Source of the DNA: JAFGRU01 sp963665915
GTDB taxonomy: Bacteria; Desulfobacterota; Desulfuromonadia; Desulfuromonadales; JAAYDE01
Direction: 5' to 3'
Length of the DNA stretch: 64,000 nucleotides
Assembly (NCBI GenBank): GCA_963665915.2
Contig: CAXXSG010000007.1
Location: 1 to 64,000 of the forward strand
Shown here in pieces: positions 10,049 to 18,941 of this stretch (within the stretch, counting starts at the first letter, position 1; each line of letters begins with the position of its first letter). The notes beneath the pieces were generated by a model. It was not told the DNA's origin. It did no database searches and saw only the letters and a list, made by a program, of their open reading frames with translations. Position numbers and translations under genes: made by a program.

Positions 10049-10306
10049 ATGGATGAAAATAATAAAATAAACCTAACCCAAATAGAAGATATACTTTGTG
10101 AGTTGAATTTAATTCAGAACAAAGGCCACCTTGACTATAAAACGGGGTTGATTGGAAATGGTGTGGGGTTGGATTCAGTTGAAATTCTTCAGCTCGTTTC
10201 CTCAATTGAAGAAACCTTTGAAATCACTATTGAGGATAAGGATTTACTTCCAGAACATTTTGTGACGGTTGGAAGCTTTATTACATTTGTTGAAAAATAC
10301 CTTTAA
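10049..10306 (+). CDS. acyl carrier protein
   Basis: Small acidic carrier protein of 85 residues with the phosphopantetheine attachment site in GLDSVEILQLV (Ser about residue 38) and helices typical of ACP. The DSVE rather than DSLD sequence indicates a specialised carrier rather than housekeeping AcpP. It begins 15 bases after the acyltransferase gene and is preceded, two genes up, by the AMP-forming ligase, so a ligase to carrier to acyltransferase route is the natural reading. Similar carriers are found in exosortase-A loci. It appears to end the transcription unit, because nearly 1 kb without a gene follows. Confidence 0.9.
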   Translation: MDENNKINLTQIEDILCELNLIQNKGHLDYKTGLIGNGVGLDSVEILQLVSSIEETFEITIEDKDLLPEHFVTVGSFITFVEKYL

Positions 10307-10700
10307 CCCTGAAATAATATCAGCTTTAAACGCTCAACAGCCTAATCGTATTTTTTACAGCGGGCAAAGGAGTTGAGTCAGTCCTGCCTTATATTTTACA
10401 AATGAGCTCCAACTGATTGTCACATACTAATAATTATTATTTCAATAGTCCTAAGCTGTGCTTGGACATGGAACTGCTACGAGAGCATGAACTACCCTGA
10501 ATATGGCGGAAGCAAACTAATCTGTCGTCCCGCTGCAGGAAAAAGCGAAAGATTCTTGACACTACCTTTTTGACCGACATCACTAACTTTGCAATGGCTC
10601 AGTTTTTCGGGGGGAAAAATTTAGCCGTTTTGAAATATTTGAAAAAGTTTGTCTCTAAATGGAAACAATGAGAAATGTTGTTTTTTTACCAGTAATAAAC

Positions 10701-10747
10701 AAAACCGGGCAGGAAATGGGTGGTTTTTTCAGGGCCGGTTTTTTTAT
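10701..10747 (+). terminator. possible intrinsic terminator
   Basis: AAAACCGG (10701-10708) pairs perfectly with CCGGTTTT (10735-10742) across a long loop of about 26 bases, followed by a run of T. The loop length makes it weaker than a canonical terminator. Which transcript it would end is unclear. Confidence 0.4.
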
Positions 10748-11044
10748 TATTATTGACAGTCTTTGAAAATATCCCCTTTTTCAAATAGTTAAAGTGATGA
10801 CAACTCCTGCCCCAAAAGATCAAATTTCTTCACTTGCAGGGAAAAGCTTGAATTAATGGATCGATTTATGGGAGTGGCGGCCTTGCCAAAAAGGCTTGTT
10901 TTCTAAAAAGTTTCAACAGGTTAATATTATTAAGAAAATCCAAAATTCCCCCAAAAGGTTTAAATAATAGTAAGAAAATTCTTATAGTGACATAATTGAG
11001 AATGGTTTGTCGGTAAATCCCGAAGAACTTAAAAAGTTTTGCGG

Positions 11045-11059
11045 GGGAAAAGGTTTCCC
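11045..11059. promoter_or_regulatory. candidate PrsR box upstream of the 11281 gene
   Basis: Inverted repeat GGGAAA-AGG-TTTCCC, 95 bases before a candidate -24/-12 promoter. Similar GGRAAA/TTYCC palindromes occur at comparable distance before the sigma-54 promoters of the two related genes at 35063 and 38624. Enhancer function for the PrsR activator encoded at 33233 is inference. Confidence 0.4.
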
Positions 11060-11153
11060 TGGATTATCGAACTTAAGACTTCTTTTTTCTTTTCCTTGGT
11101 AACTATCTTAAAATATTATGGTTTAAAAATTTTGGCTCTTTTTTTCCGTTTAG

Positions 11154-11169
11154 CGGCATGACCCATGCT
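11154..11169 (+). promoter_or_regulatory. candidate sigma-54 (-24/-12) promoter
   Basis: CGGCAT-N5-ATGCT, with GG and GC exactly 12 bases apart as in the TGGCAC-N5-TTGCW consensus. It matches the promoter element at 38337 (TGGCAT-N5-ATGCT) especially well. It would start transcription near 11180, giving a leader of about 100 bases to the ATG at 11281. The first base deviates from consensus. Confidence 0.45.
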
Positions 11170-11280
11170 ATCTACACATTTGGGATTTTTCTCCGGAAAG
11201 AGGCTAATGCAGGAATTCGGGAGAATAATTAATGGGTGGGTTAAGTGAACAAATACACAACGGGATAAGGGAGTAGTTTA

Positions 11281-13245
11281 ATGGAAAAAACAATAAGATA
11301 TTTTTTGATTTTGGCTGTAATTTTTGGCCTGAATTTTCCGGCGATGGCATTTGCCGAGGTTTCATTGCCTTGGTCAACTACGTTTAACTGCAATGAGGTT
11401 ACCCAATATAATGGTGCCTTATGTGATGGCTTGGCGTGGGGGGGGGGATGGTACTTTGGCGATTATCGTACTCAAATCACAACTGATGCCAACAACCCGA
11501 ATGGTGGGGGAGGCAGAGGTTCGAGGTTTTGGGTAAACGACGGAACGAACGTTAATACTGGGACTATAAGCGTTAGATTCGCGGCTCCTCAAAAGGAATT
11601 GTGGATTCGCTGGTACATGAAATATCAAAACGGTTTTAGATGGAGTTCTTTAAATTATGACAAAATGATTTATATCCATACCGGAGCTTCCGGAATTGTT
11701 GTTATACCGGAATGGTACACTTCGACCTTTGCAGCCGTAACCGGGGGAACATCAAATTATTATCAACTGAGAAGCTCATCTTCATATGGTTGGAACTCGG
11801 TTATGGGGAGCAGTGCTTCGGACGGGCAATGGCACTGTTTTGAAGTTTATCTTAAAATGGACACGAACCAAAGAGATGGCGTCGGCCGAGCGTGGATAGA
11901 TGGAGAATTGGTTGCAGAAAATACATCGGTCGATTTCAGTAACGGAAACGCCACTGCAAAGCAGGGCTGGGCCTATTTTGATTTTCATGAAAACCAGGCT
12001 ACTCCCGGCAATGGTGGGCCTTCCTATGTAGATTACGATGATATGGCTGTATATAACACCACTCCGCCAAATCGGGACGCAAATGGCAGACCATTTATTG
12101 GCCCTTTGGGTTCGAGTGATAATCAAAACACTAACCCCACTTACCCCACGTCCACTCTTTGGTATGAGGATGCAGACGGTGACGGATATCATTCCAATAA
12201 CACTCAGAGTGCAGTTACAGACCCTGGGTCAGCGTGGTATGCCGCCACGGATCTGAGCGGCGGAAATGATTGTAATGATTCCAACGCTTCTATTCATCCA
12301 AACGCAACGGACATTCCAGACAATGGAATTGATGAAGACTGTTCGGGGGCGGATGCAACTTATGGCGGAACGGTGAGTGCCATCCTGTTCGAAGAAAATT
12401 TTGAAGATGTGAATATCAGCAGCAGGGGGTGGTACGATAATACAAACCCCTCTCTTTCCTCTACTGAAACTGTCCCGGGAAGCAACCGGTCTCTCGAGTT
12501 CCACTACCCTGTTGGTGCTGCTCAGCCCACAAATGGCGGGGCAATGCGCAAGCAATTTTCTGAAACTGATTCGGTATACGTCAGTTACTACGTAAAATAC
12601 AGTTCAAACTGGGTTGGTTCGCAGAAAAGTTATCATCCCCATGAGTTTGGTATTGTAACGAATAAAGATAGTGAATGGGTCGGTCCGGCATATACATATT
12701 TGACAGCCTATGTGGAGCAGAACGCTCTCCATCCGAGAATGGGGATACAGGACGGACGCAACATAGACACATCTAACATCGGAACCAATTTGGTTGGGGT
12801 CACGGAAAATCGTGCGGTAGCCGGCTGTAACGGGTCCGGTGATGGTTATGGCGGTGAATCATGTTATCCTGTCGGTGGCGGGGCCTATTGGAATGGGAAG
12901 CTGTGGACGGCCTCAAACTCTTTTATCACCGCGGGGGAATGGCACAAGGTTGAGGCCTATTTCAAGCTGAACAGTATCGTTAACGGTATAGGGGTTGCGG
13001 ATGGGGTCATGCAATACTGGCTTGACGGTCAAATTGTAATGGATTATCAAAATGTGATGTTTAGAACCGGTCAGCACCCTGACATGAAATTCAACCAATT
13101 TCTGATTACTCCTTGGATTGGCGACGGATCTCCCGTTGATCAGACCTTCTGGTTGGATAATCTGGCTGTAGCTACATCACCACCTGACGTCCAGACTCCC
13201 ACTGTTAGTAACCCAACTGGCCTGCAAAGCATTAGTCAGCAATAA
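11281..13245 (+). CDS. secreted lectin-like protein with MopE-type metal-binding motif
   Basis: Exported 654-residue protein. A Sec signal peptide covers about residues 1-25 (ILAVIFGLNFPAMAFAE). Two tandem concanavalin/polysaccharide-lyase-like beta-sandwich regions (about 30-270 and 365-640) share wording such as WIRWYMKYQNG / VYVSYYVKYSSNW, ...QWHCFEVYLKMD / EWHKVEAYFKLN and IDGELV / LDGQIV, pointing to an internal duplication. Between them is a MopE-like calcium/copper-binding unit (DADGDGYHS, GGNDCNDSNASIHPNA, IDEDCSG). There is no PEP-CTERM tail. It may bind or cut the exopolysaccharide; no catalytic residues can be named. A candidate sigma-54 promoter precedes it and a clear terminator follows, so it is likely monocistronic. 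The shared metal-binding motif and promoter layout link it to the genes at 35063 and 38624. Confidence 0.75.
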   Translation: MEKTIRYFLILAVIFGLNFPAMAFAEVSLPWSTTFNCNEVTQYNGALCDGLAWGGGWYFGDYRTQITTDANNPNGGGGRGSRFWVNDGTNVNTGTISVRFAAPQKELWIRWYMKYQNGFRWSSLNYDKMIYIHTGASGIVVIPEWYTSTFAAVTGGTSNYYQLRSSSSYGWNSVMGSSASDGQWHCFEVYLKMDTNQRDGVGRAWIDGELVAENTSVDFSNGNATAKQGWAYFDFHENQATPGNGGPSYVDYDDMAVYNTTPPNRDANGRPFIGPLGSSDNQNTNPTYPTSTLWYEDADGDGYHSNNTQSAVTDPGSAWYAATDLSGGNDCNDSNASIHPNATDIPDNGIDEDCSGADATYGGTVSAILFEENFEDVNISSRGWYDNTNPSLSSTETVPGSNRSLEFHYPVGAAQPTNGGAMRKQFSETDSVYVSYYVKYSSNWVGSQKSYHPHEFGIVTNKDSEWVGPAYTYLTAYVEQNALHPRMGIQDGRNIDTSNIGTNLVGVTENRAVAGCNGSGDGYGGESCYPVGGGAYWNGKLWTASNSFITAGEWHKVEAYFKLNSIVNGIGVADGVMQYWLDGQIVMDYQNVMFRTGQHPDMKFNQFLITPWIGDGSPVDQTFWLDNLAVATSPPDVQTPTVSNPTGLQSISQQ

Positions 13246-13255
13246 ATAATTATGG

Positions 13256-13296
13256 CAAATCCGACCGTTCTTTTTGCGCCGGTCGGATTTGTCTTT
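13256..13296 (+). terminator. intrinsic terminator after the 11281 gene
   Basis: Perfect 12-bp stem CAAATCCGACCG / CGGTCGGATTTG (13256-13267 with 13280-13291), loop of 12 bases, followed by TCTTTT. It lies 11 bases after the stop codon. Confidence 0.85.
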
Positions 13297-13461
13297 TCGG
13301 GGAATGAAGATTTGTGTGAATGGCCCATCTTTATTGGCAAATATTAGAGTATACTGATTCGGAGCATTGCCAGGAGTGTTCAAACCTGTTAGTGTCGAAC
13401 CTTATAAAATCGCAAGAGTTTGTGAAGCCCCTTGCCCTATTTATTCTTTTGAGGCGATGGG

Positions 13462-13735
13462 ATGAAGAAAAAAGTTGTAGTCATCGGAAGGGGGCTCGAC
13501 GGTTCATTGTTTAACAATGAATTGGCAACACATCCTAATGCCATCCTGCTTGAGATAGGTGGCAAAAACCTAGTCCAATTATCACCAGCCTATCATCTTA
13601 AAGCTGCTCGCGGAAGGCCAAGGTTTCTGCATTAGAAGCGGGAGTTCCGCTTGCGACCTTAGCCCATTTAAAGAGGTGCTTACCGAGCCTAAATCGTACA
13701 TTGATAAAACCGCAGCAACTCTTTTTTTCCGATAA
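13462..13735 (+). pseudogene. decayed N-terminal fragment of a GMC-type oxidoreductase
   Basis: Starting at ATG 13462 the frame reads MKKKVVVIGRGLDGSLFNNEL and stops at 13635. The next frame then reads GFCIRSGSSACDLSPF and SYIDKTAATLFFR up to a stop at 13735. These pieces align in order with the intact GMC-like protein encoded at 20895 (KKKVVVIGSGLAGSLICNEL, TFCIGGGGTTNLW, GYMDRAASVLFF). The dinucleotide-binding loop G-x-G-x-x-G is partly spoiled. Nothing resembling the FAD-binding and C-terminal domains remains downstream, so this is a truncated and frameshifted copy, not a simple sequencing error. It shows past duplication or recombination of this part of the locus. Confidence 0.7.
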
Positions 13736-13949
13736 GAAATCCTGCGCGACGTTGCTTTCCGAGACCGACGATGATCTCATCGGAAAAAAATTCAAGTTTA
13801 AATTCTGTGATAATCTCTATGAGAACGACAGATGGAGGATTTAAAATTTTTCCTTCGTAAATATTGGTCTTAATATCGGGGCTGGTATTTCGTCTGGCGG
13901 CGACAATTGGGCGAGAGGCTACCCGTTAGAAAGGGCATGACTTGAAAAA

Positions 13950-14933
13950 ATGAAGAATACAGGGAAAGTTCTCGTCACCGGGGCCAGCGGTTTTTTAGGC
14001 CGCAGAATCGTGAAATTATTTGTGGAACGTCGATATTCTGTTCGAGCTCTGGTTCGAAAAACTTCCAGGATTGATTCATTACAATTCCCAGGGGTGGAAA
14101 TCTGTTACGGGGATGTGACGGAGGTGGAGTCTCTAAAGCTGGCTTTTGAGGGGATTGATTATGTCATTCATGCTGCTGCAGATACCAGCGGTACTTTGGT
14201 GGGTGCACGGCAGGTAACAATCCAGGGGACCTCCAATGTTCTTGATCTTTGTGCGGTTTATCCGATTAAAAAGCTGGTCTATATCAGCTCTTGTTCGGTG
14301 TATGGTTTGGCCGATTTTGCACCGGGGCAGATGGTTGATGAGACTGCTTCACTGGAGCGGTTCCCCGAGCGCCGTGGCGCTTATTCCTGGGCAAAATTGG
14401 AAGCGGAAAAGCTTGTGACTGAGGCCATGGCACAGGGGAGAGCGCCGGTGGTTTGCCTGCGTCCGGGTACCATTTATGGGTACGGTGGAGAGAACTATAC
14501 ACCGATGATTGGTTTTTCCTTTGCCAACAAGCTTTTTGTTGTGATCGGCGATGGCAGTCTTGTGATTCCGCTGGTATATGTAGACAATTTGGCTGAGGTG
14601 ATTTTTTTGGCCATGACCCGGGAAGAGAGCACCGGGCAGATTTATAATGTCGTTGATCCCCAACAGGTAGACAAAAAACGCTACATTAATACTTTTGTCC
14701 GGAAACTTTACCCTGGTGCCCGGTGTTTTTATATTCCCTACGGTTTTTTCTCGGCCGTGGTGGCCTTACAGGAAAAGTTATTAAAGGCCCTGAAGCGCCA
14801 ACCCTTTCTCACCATGTATCGACTTGCCTCATCACAAAATCCCGTAGTCTTTGATTCCTCCAAAATCATAAAAGAACTGGGATGGCAGCCTACGTTTTCC
14901 TTTGAGGAAGCTGTCGAGCAGATTTTGAAGTAG
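13950..14933 (+). CDS. NAD-dependent epimerase/dehydratase (extended SDR)
   Basis: Extended short-chain dehydrogenase of the nucleotide-sugar epimerase/3-beta-HSD-like type. It has the N-terminal NAD(P)-binding GASGFLG loop (residues 10-17), a VIHAAADTS segment, catalytic SSCSVYG and Y-x-x-x-K in YSWAK (about residue 150), and LRPGTIYG and PLVYVDNLAEV typical of the family. 327 aa. It probably changes a nucleotide sugar for exopolysaccharide synthesis, but some relatives act on lipid or steroid substrates and the sequence does not decide this. It follows the GMC pseudogene and precedes a GT2 gene, with no coupling to either. Confidence 0.85.
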   Translation: MKNTGKVLVTGASGFLGRRIVKLFVERRYSVRALVRKTSRIDSLQFPGVEICYGDVTEVESLKLAFEGIDYVIHAAADTSGTLVGARQVTIQGTSNVLDLCAVYPIKKLVYISSCSVYGLADFAPGQMVDETASLERFPERRGAYSWAKLEAEKLVTEAMAQGRAPVVCLRPGTIYGYGGENYTPMIGFSFANKLFVVIGDGSLVIPLVYVDNLAEVIFLAMTREESTGQIYNVVDPQQVDKKRYINTFVRKLYPGARCFYIPYGFFSAVVALQEKLLKALKRQPFLTMYRLASSQNPVVFDSSKIIKELGWQPTFSFEEAVEQILK

Positions 14934-15072
14934 CGGGTAGAACACGAGCAAAAGTAAAAAGTCTTTGGTCGCAGAGGTAGTTGACGAACGTTGACCCTTA
15001 AAAAGGTTCGCGTGAATTTTTGGCAAGGGAGCCATAGTGTTGTTGATAAACCTTAACTATTAATAGTCAATA

Positions 15073-16050
15073 ATGAGTAATATGCATGATATCACACCAG
15101 AAATATCGGTAATTATTCCCTGCTTAAACGAAGTCGCAACAATTGGGAGTACCATGACGTCAGTTTCCCAGGAGCTTATCAAAGCGGAATTCGTTTTCGA
15201 AATTATCGTCATTGATAATGGCTCTACTGATGGTAGCGATGTTGTTGCAAAGAGTCATGAGACGAAATTTTTCTATTCTGACGCCCACCCAATTGCTGCA
15301 GTTCGAAACTTTGGGGTTAGTATGTCGCAGGGCCAGGTACTTATTTTTTTGGATGCGGACATTGTAGTACAAGAGGGCTGGGGGACAATGCTTCGGTCGG
15401 TTTACAATCGCCTCATGGAAGATGATAATCTCATAACAGGATCCCAGCCTCAGGTGCCGGACAATATTCGGCCGATTTTATTCTCATGGTACAAAAGTTT
15501 AGCTGAGGATATGCGTGATACCCATCTCGGGACCGGCCACATGATTGTTTCCAGAAATACGTTCAATAAGATTGGTGGGTTTGATCAGACTTTGATTACA
15601 AATGAAGACTTTTATTTTTGTATTGAGGCAAAAAAAATGGGTGTTACTATTGAAAGTAATCTTGGGATGAAGGTCTTTCATCTTGGTTACCCAAATAATT
15701 TGATTGATTTTATAAGAAGAGAAATTTGGCATGGCCTTGGAGATTGTAATACCTGGAATCGTTTGCTTCGGTCTCGCATTGCCTGGTGTGGTGCCCTATT
15801 TGTTTTGCTTAACATTGCCTTAATTTTTTCGGTGTTTTTTGACTTTTGCCTTTTTTTTGCCTTTTTTTTGGGAGTATTTTTTATCCCAATGGCTTTTAAT
15901 TTCTTCAAATTTGGCTTTGGAAATGTCCGTGATTTCACATACCGAAGCTTGATATCTTTTGTTTATCTTTTTAGTCGAGGGATCGCACTACCAGCATATT
16001 TTGTACGAAAAAATAAATTTCACCATAGGGCTCATAAAAAGGATTTATAG
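15073..16050 (+). CDS. glycosyltransferase family 2, membrane-associated
   Basis: Inverting GT-A glycosyltransferase. The N-terminal ISVIIPCLNEVATIG, IIVIDNGSTDGS and the metal-binding FLDADIVV (D-x-D) are followed by a GTGHMIVSRNTFNKIGGFDQ acceptor-loop region and TNEDFYFCIEAKKMG. The last 80 residues contain two hydrophobic helices (ALFVLLNIALIFSVFF and an F-rich stretch), so it is probably anchored to the inner membrane. 325 aa. It lies in the exopolysaccharide region near sugar-nucleotide genes; donor and acceptor are unknown. Confidence 0.87.
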   Translation: MSNMHDITPEISVIIPCLNEVATIGSTMTSVSQELIKAEFVFEIIVIDNGSTDGSDVVAKSHETKFFYSDAHPIAAVRNFGVSMSQGQVLIFLDADIVVQEGWGTMLRSVYNRLMEDDNLITGSQPQVPDNIRPILFSWYKSLAEDMRDTHLGTGHMIVSRNTFNKIGGFDQTLITNEDFYFCIEAKKMGVTIESNLGMKVFHLGYPNNLIDFIRREIWHGLGDCNTWNRLLRSRIAWCGALFVLLNIALIFSVFFDFCLFFAFFLGVFFIPMAFNFFKFGFGNVRDFTYRSLISFVYLFSRGIALPAYFVRKNKFHHRAHKKDL

Positions 16051-16127
16051 AACATTTTCAAAAAACAACTATTGTGTTTTTTGTGTGAGACATCAGTCTC
16101 TCTTATTTGACAGCATGGGTTTAAATA

Positions 16128-17480
16128 ATGATTGTGAAGATGGAGAAGTGCCATTCGTATAGCAAACCTGAGATTGAAAGTGTTATTTTTCCTTGGGCAA
16201 AAAGCTTTGAAGAGATTATCCGCCCTGGTGATGTGGTTGTACTAAAGCCAAATTGGATTTCCGAGGCACATAAATACAGAGATGGTGAATGGCTTCAAGT
16301 GGTCACACATCCGTTAGTAATAGAGTCTGTTTTAAAATTGGTATTAAAAGTTCTGAAAGGCAAAGGTAGGGTAATTATCACGGATGGTCCAATGACAGGC
16401 TCAAGTTGGAAAAAAATAATGGGAATAATGGATTCTTCCCGGTGGATCGACCTGGGGAGAGAAGCCAATATTGATGTTTCTGTATTGGACCTTCGTGATG
16501 ATGAATGGACAATAAAAGGTGACTTGATCGTTGATAGAAAAAAACTACCAGGAGATCCTCTTGGGTCTGTGGTATGCAATCTAAGCTCAAATAGTGAGTT
16601 GGTTGGCAAAGATACGGGAAAGCATGGTTTTTTTGGGGCGGATTATAATCAAAAAGAAACAAATGAGGCCCATTCAAACGGGAATCATTTTTATAAAGTT
16701 TCCAGATCGGTTCTGGAAGCTGATGTTTTTATCAATTTGCCTAAATTGAAGACACACAAAAAGGCTGGTATCACCTGCTCCTTAAAAAACCTGGTTGGGA
16801 TAAATACCTACAAAAATTGGTTACCGCACCATACCAGCGGAACACCGTCCGAAGGGGGTGACCAGTTTCCTGAAAAAAACCTGCGATCTTTTGCCGAAGG
16901 GTCGTTTACAAGGATTTTTTATGATTTTTTTGCAACAAAGCCTCATATCACAAAATTTTTTATTCCCTTAAAAAAACTTGGGAAAATTATTTTTGGTGAT
17001 ACAAGGAAAACAATTCGAAGTGGCAGTTGGCATGGAAACGACACACTTTGGCGAATGGTTCTCGATTTGAACAAGATTTTGTTTTATGCCAATAGCGATG
17101 GTAGTTTTCGTGAGGATGTGCCAGGAAGTAGAAAAAGATACATCAGCATCGTTGATGCTGTGATATCGGGAGAAGGGAATGGCCCGGATGCTCCAGACAA
17201 GAGGGACACAGGTTTGATTATTTTTGGCACCGACCCGGTCTCAGTTGATTGTGTTTGTGCAAAGGTGATGGGTTTTGATTGGGAAAAACTTCCTATCATA
17301 AAAAATTCATTTGCAATAAAAAAATACTCTTTTGGATGCCATGACTACGAAAATATTTGTGTTGAATCATCGATTGAAAAATTTAATAAGAGGATATGCG
17401 AGATAAAGGAACAAGACGCTTTTTCTTTTCAGCCTCCTGTTGGTTGGATTGGCCAAATTGAATTACAAAAAAAATTATGA
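16128..17480 (+). CDS. DUF362 domain-containing protein
   Basis: Cytoplasmic-looking protein of 450 aa with the DUF362 hallmarks: GDVVVLKPNWISEA near residue 35, THPLVIESVLKLVL, VFINLPKLKTHKKAGITCSLKNLVG in the middle, and IVDAVISGEGNGPD plus TDPVSVDCVCAKVMG towards the C-terminus. DUF362 proteins are often fused to or associated with 4Fe-4S ferredoxin domains, but no CxxCxxC cluster is seen here. The biochemical role of the family is not settled. It is found in several exopolysaccharide/exosortase-type loci. It runs codirectionally with the upstream GT2 gene (77-base gap) and converges on the minus-strand ligase gene. Confidence 0.82.
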   Translation: MIVKMEKCHSYSKPEIESVIFPWAKSFEEIIRPGDVVVLKPNWISEAHKYRDGEWLQVVTHPLVIESVLKLVLKVLKGKGRVIITDGPMTGSSWKKIMGIMDSSRWIDLGREANIDVSVLDLRDDEWTIKGDLIVDRKKLPGDPLGSVVCNLSSNSELVGKDTGKHGFFGADYNQKETNEAHSNGNHFYKVSRSVLEADVFINLPKLKTHKKAGITCSLKNLVGINTYKNWLPHHTSGTPSEGGDQFPEKNLRSFAEGSFTRIFYDFFATKPHITKFFIPLKKLGKIIFGDTRKTIRSGSWHGNDTLWRMVLDLNKILFYANSDGSFREDVPGSRKRYISIVDAVISGEGNGPDAPDKRDTGLIIFGTDPVSVDCVCAKVMGFDWEKLPIIKNSFAIKKYSFGCHDYENICVESSIEKFNKRICEIKEQDAFSFQPPVGWIGQIELQKKL

Positions 17481-17534
17481 GAAACTGGCCTCAGTGATTT
17501 TGCTCTGACAAGTTCATGGAAGGTTCTCGGTGTT

Positions 17535-18929
17535 TTACAACGGTAAAGGAATTTTTGAGATCACCCACCTGAATTTCCCTGACTTGGTTCGCGGAATATT
17601 TTCTACAAACTCTAGCTTGATGTGCATGCGTGACCCTACACGTTCTTGGAGTGCAGAAATAAGATGCGCTGAATCAGCTTCGCTGTAATTCTCTCCGCGG
17701 ACAATCTTTATGCGCAGAAAATCTATTTTCTCTTGGATAATTTGTGATTCCTGGACTGCATCAAGTGGTTTGAAAGGATGAGTCAGCACTGAGGAGGAGA
17801 TGAGTTTGCCCTCTGGTGTTACAACGATATCTTCGTCTTTGGTTGTGACGCCCTTGAAACGGGGCATATGCCGGCCGCAGGTGCACCGTTCGGTATTGAT
17901 TGCTGTGATGTCCGAAGTCTTATATCGGATAAAAGGCATTCCGAAATTAAGCAAACTTGTCCCCACAAGATACCCTTCTTGCCCAGGTTCCACTAGGTTA
18001 TGGTTGCTGTCGATGATTTCATTTACGGCATACTCAAAATTCAAATGGTATTCATGGACTTCGGCACACTGTGTAGCAAATGCAACCCGCTCTGCCATAC
18101 CAAAAAAATCGAATACAGGGGCCTGAAAAGATTCCTCGATGAGTGTCCGCTGTTGAGGTAGTAGGGTTTCAGATGAGGTAAATACGGCTTTTACCGGAAA
18201 CGTTTGGCCGATATTTTTCAAGTACCGAGCAAGGATGTAAGTCGTTGAGGGATAGCCTTCGATAGCTACCGGGTGGAACTGGCGGAGTTTTGAAAGATGA
18301 TGAGGGAGGTGTTCCTCGCTTAGATGGAATGATGACATCCAAAGCATGTTGTGGATTCGGTCATGCTGCCAAAAAGGGGGATGGGTCTTGGCGGTTGGAA
18401 CTATTGTTCGACCCAGGAAAAGGGCAATTCCATCACCATATTTAACTCCAGCCCAAAGCTTTTGCCGCCAATCAGTGGCGTTGTTATAGACACATGTTTG
18501 TTTATCCCAATAGCAGGAGAGGGGTGAACCCGTAGTGCCAGACGTGTGCCCATGAAAGAGGTTTCTTTTAGAAAATCGTGAGCTGATAAGCGTATTTCCT
18601 GCTGTTCGGACATCTTCTCGGGTCAGGATTGGGAGTCGCGAAAGATCGGTTAGGTCTTTTATGTCCTCAGGACGCACTCCATGTTCATCATAACGTTTTT
18701 GGTAAAACGGGACTGTTTCGTACGCGTGTTTAACTAAAGACCGAAGACGTTCCGCTTGGTATAGGTGAATTTTCTCAGGGGAGAACCATTGTGTTTGCTG
18801 GAGTTCCTCGAAGGCAAGCGTAAAAGGCTTACCGTACCGTTCCCGGTGTATGCCTAAAGCGTAAAGGTTTAGAAGGATGTTTTGCACCCCGTAAGGGGCT
18901 TTATCATATATTGCCTGGAATAAACCCAT
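17535..18929 (-). CDS. PaaK-like (phenylacetate-CoA ligase family) adenylating enzyme
   Basis: AMP-forming enzyme of the phenylacetate-CoA ligase/CapK branch, common in polysaccharide loci where its substrate is usually unknown. Visible features are the N-terminal YETVPFYQKRYDEHGV and LPILTREDVR, the ATP-binding GHTSGTTGSPL, SSETLLPQQRTLIEESF, FDFFGMAERVAFATQCAEVHEYH, and near the C-terminus ENIPRTKSGKFRWV with the catalytic lysine. A cysteine pair (ERCTCGRH) is seen in the central part. I place the start at the ATG ending at 18929, because a GTGAGG ribosome-binding match sits just upstream; a GTG at 18941 is also in frame. It is the only minus-strand gene in the first 48 kb, converging on the DUF362 gene, so it has its own promoter. 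Confidence 0.85.
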   Translation of the reverse strand: MGLFQAIYDKAPYGVQNILLNLYALGIHRERYGKPFTLAFEELQQTQWFSPEKIHLYQAERLRSLVKHAYETVPFYQKRYDEHGVRPEDIKDLTDLSRLPILTREDVRTAGNTLISSRFSKRNLFHGHTSGTTGSPLSCYWDKQTCVYNNATDWRQKLWAGVKYGDGIALFLGRTIVPTAKTHPPFWQHDRIHNMLWMSSFHLSEEHLPHHLSKLRQFHPVAIEGYPSTTYILARYLKNIGQTFPVKAVFTSSETLLPQQRTLIEESFQAPVFDFFGMAERVAFATQCAEVHEYHLNFEYAVNEIIDSNHNLVEPGQEGYLVGTSLLNFGMPFIRYKTSDITAINTERCTCGRHMPRFKGVTTKDEDIVVTPEGKLISSSVLTHPFKPLDAVQESQIIQEKIDFLRIKIVRGENYSEADSAHLISALQERVGSRMHIKLEFVENIPRTKSGKFRWVISKIPLPL

Positions 18930-18941
18930 TGTCAGCCTCAC

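Larger units (their letters stand above)
10307..11280. other. long AT-rich intergenic region, no convincing gene
   Basis: No coding frame of note. It contains a hairpin followed by a T-run at 10701-10747, an AT-rich inverted repeat (TTTGAAAA...TTTTCAAA, about 10763-10785), a CCCG...CGGG imperfect hairpin near 11018-11045, a GGGAAA-AGG-TTTCCC palindrome (11045-11059) and a candidate sigma-54 promoter (11154-11169). The terminator-like hairpin lies almost 400 bases after the last stop codon, which would fit either a long 3' UTR or an unannotated small RNA. Confidence 0.55.

Noticed and set aside
13320..13514. 64-codon open frame
   Set aside because: Overlaps the terminator-pseudogene interval in a different frame from the recognisable GMC fragment.
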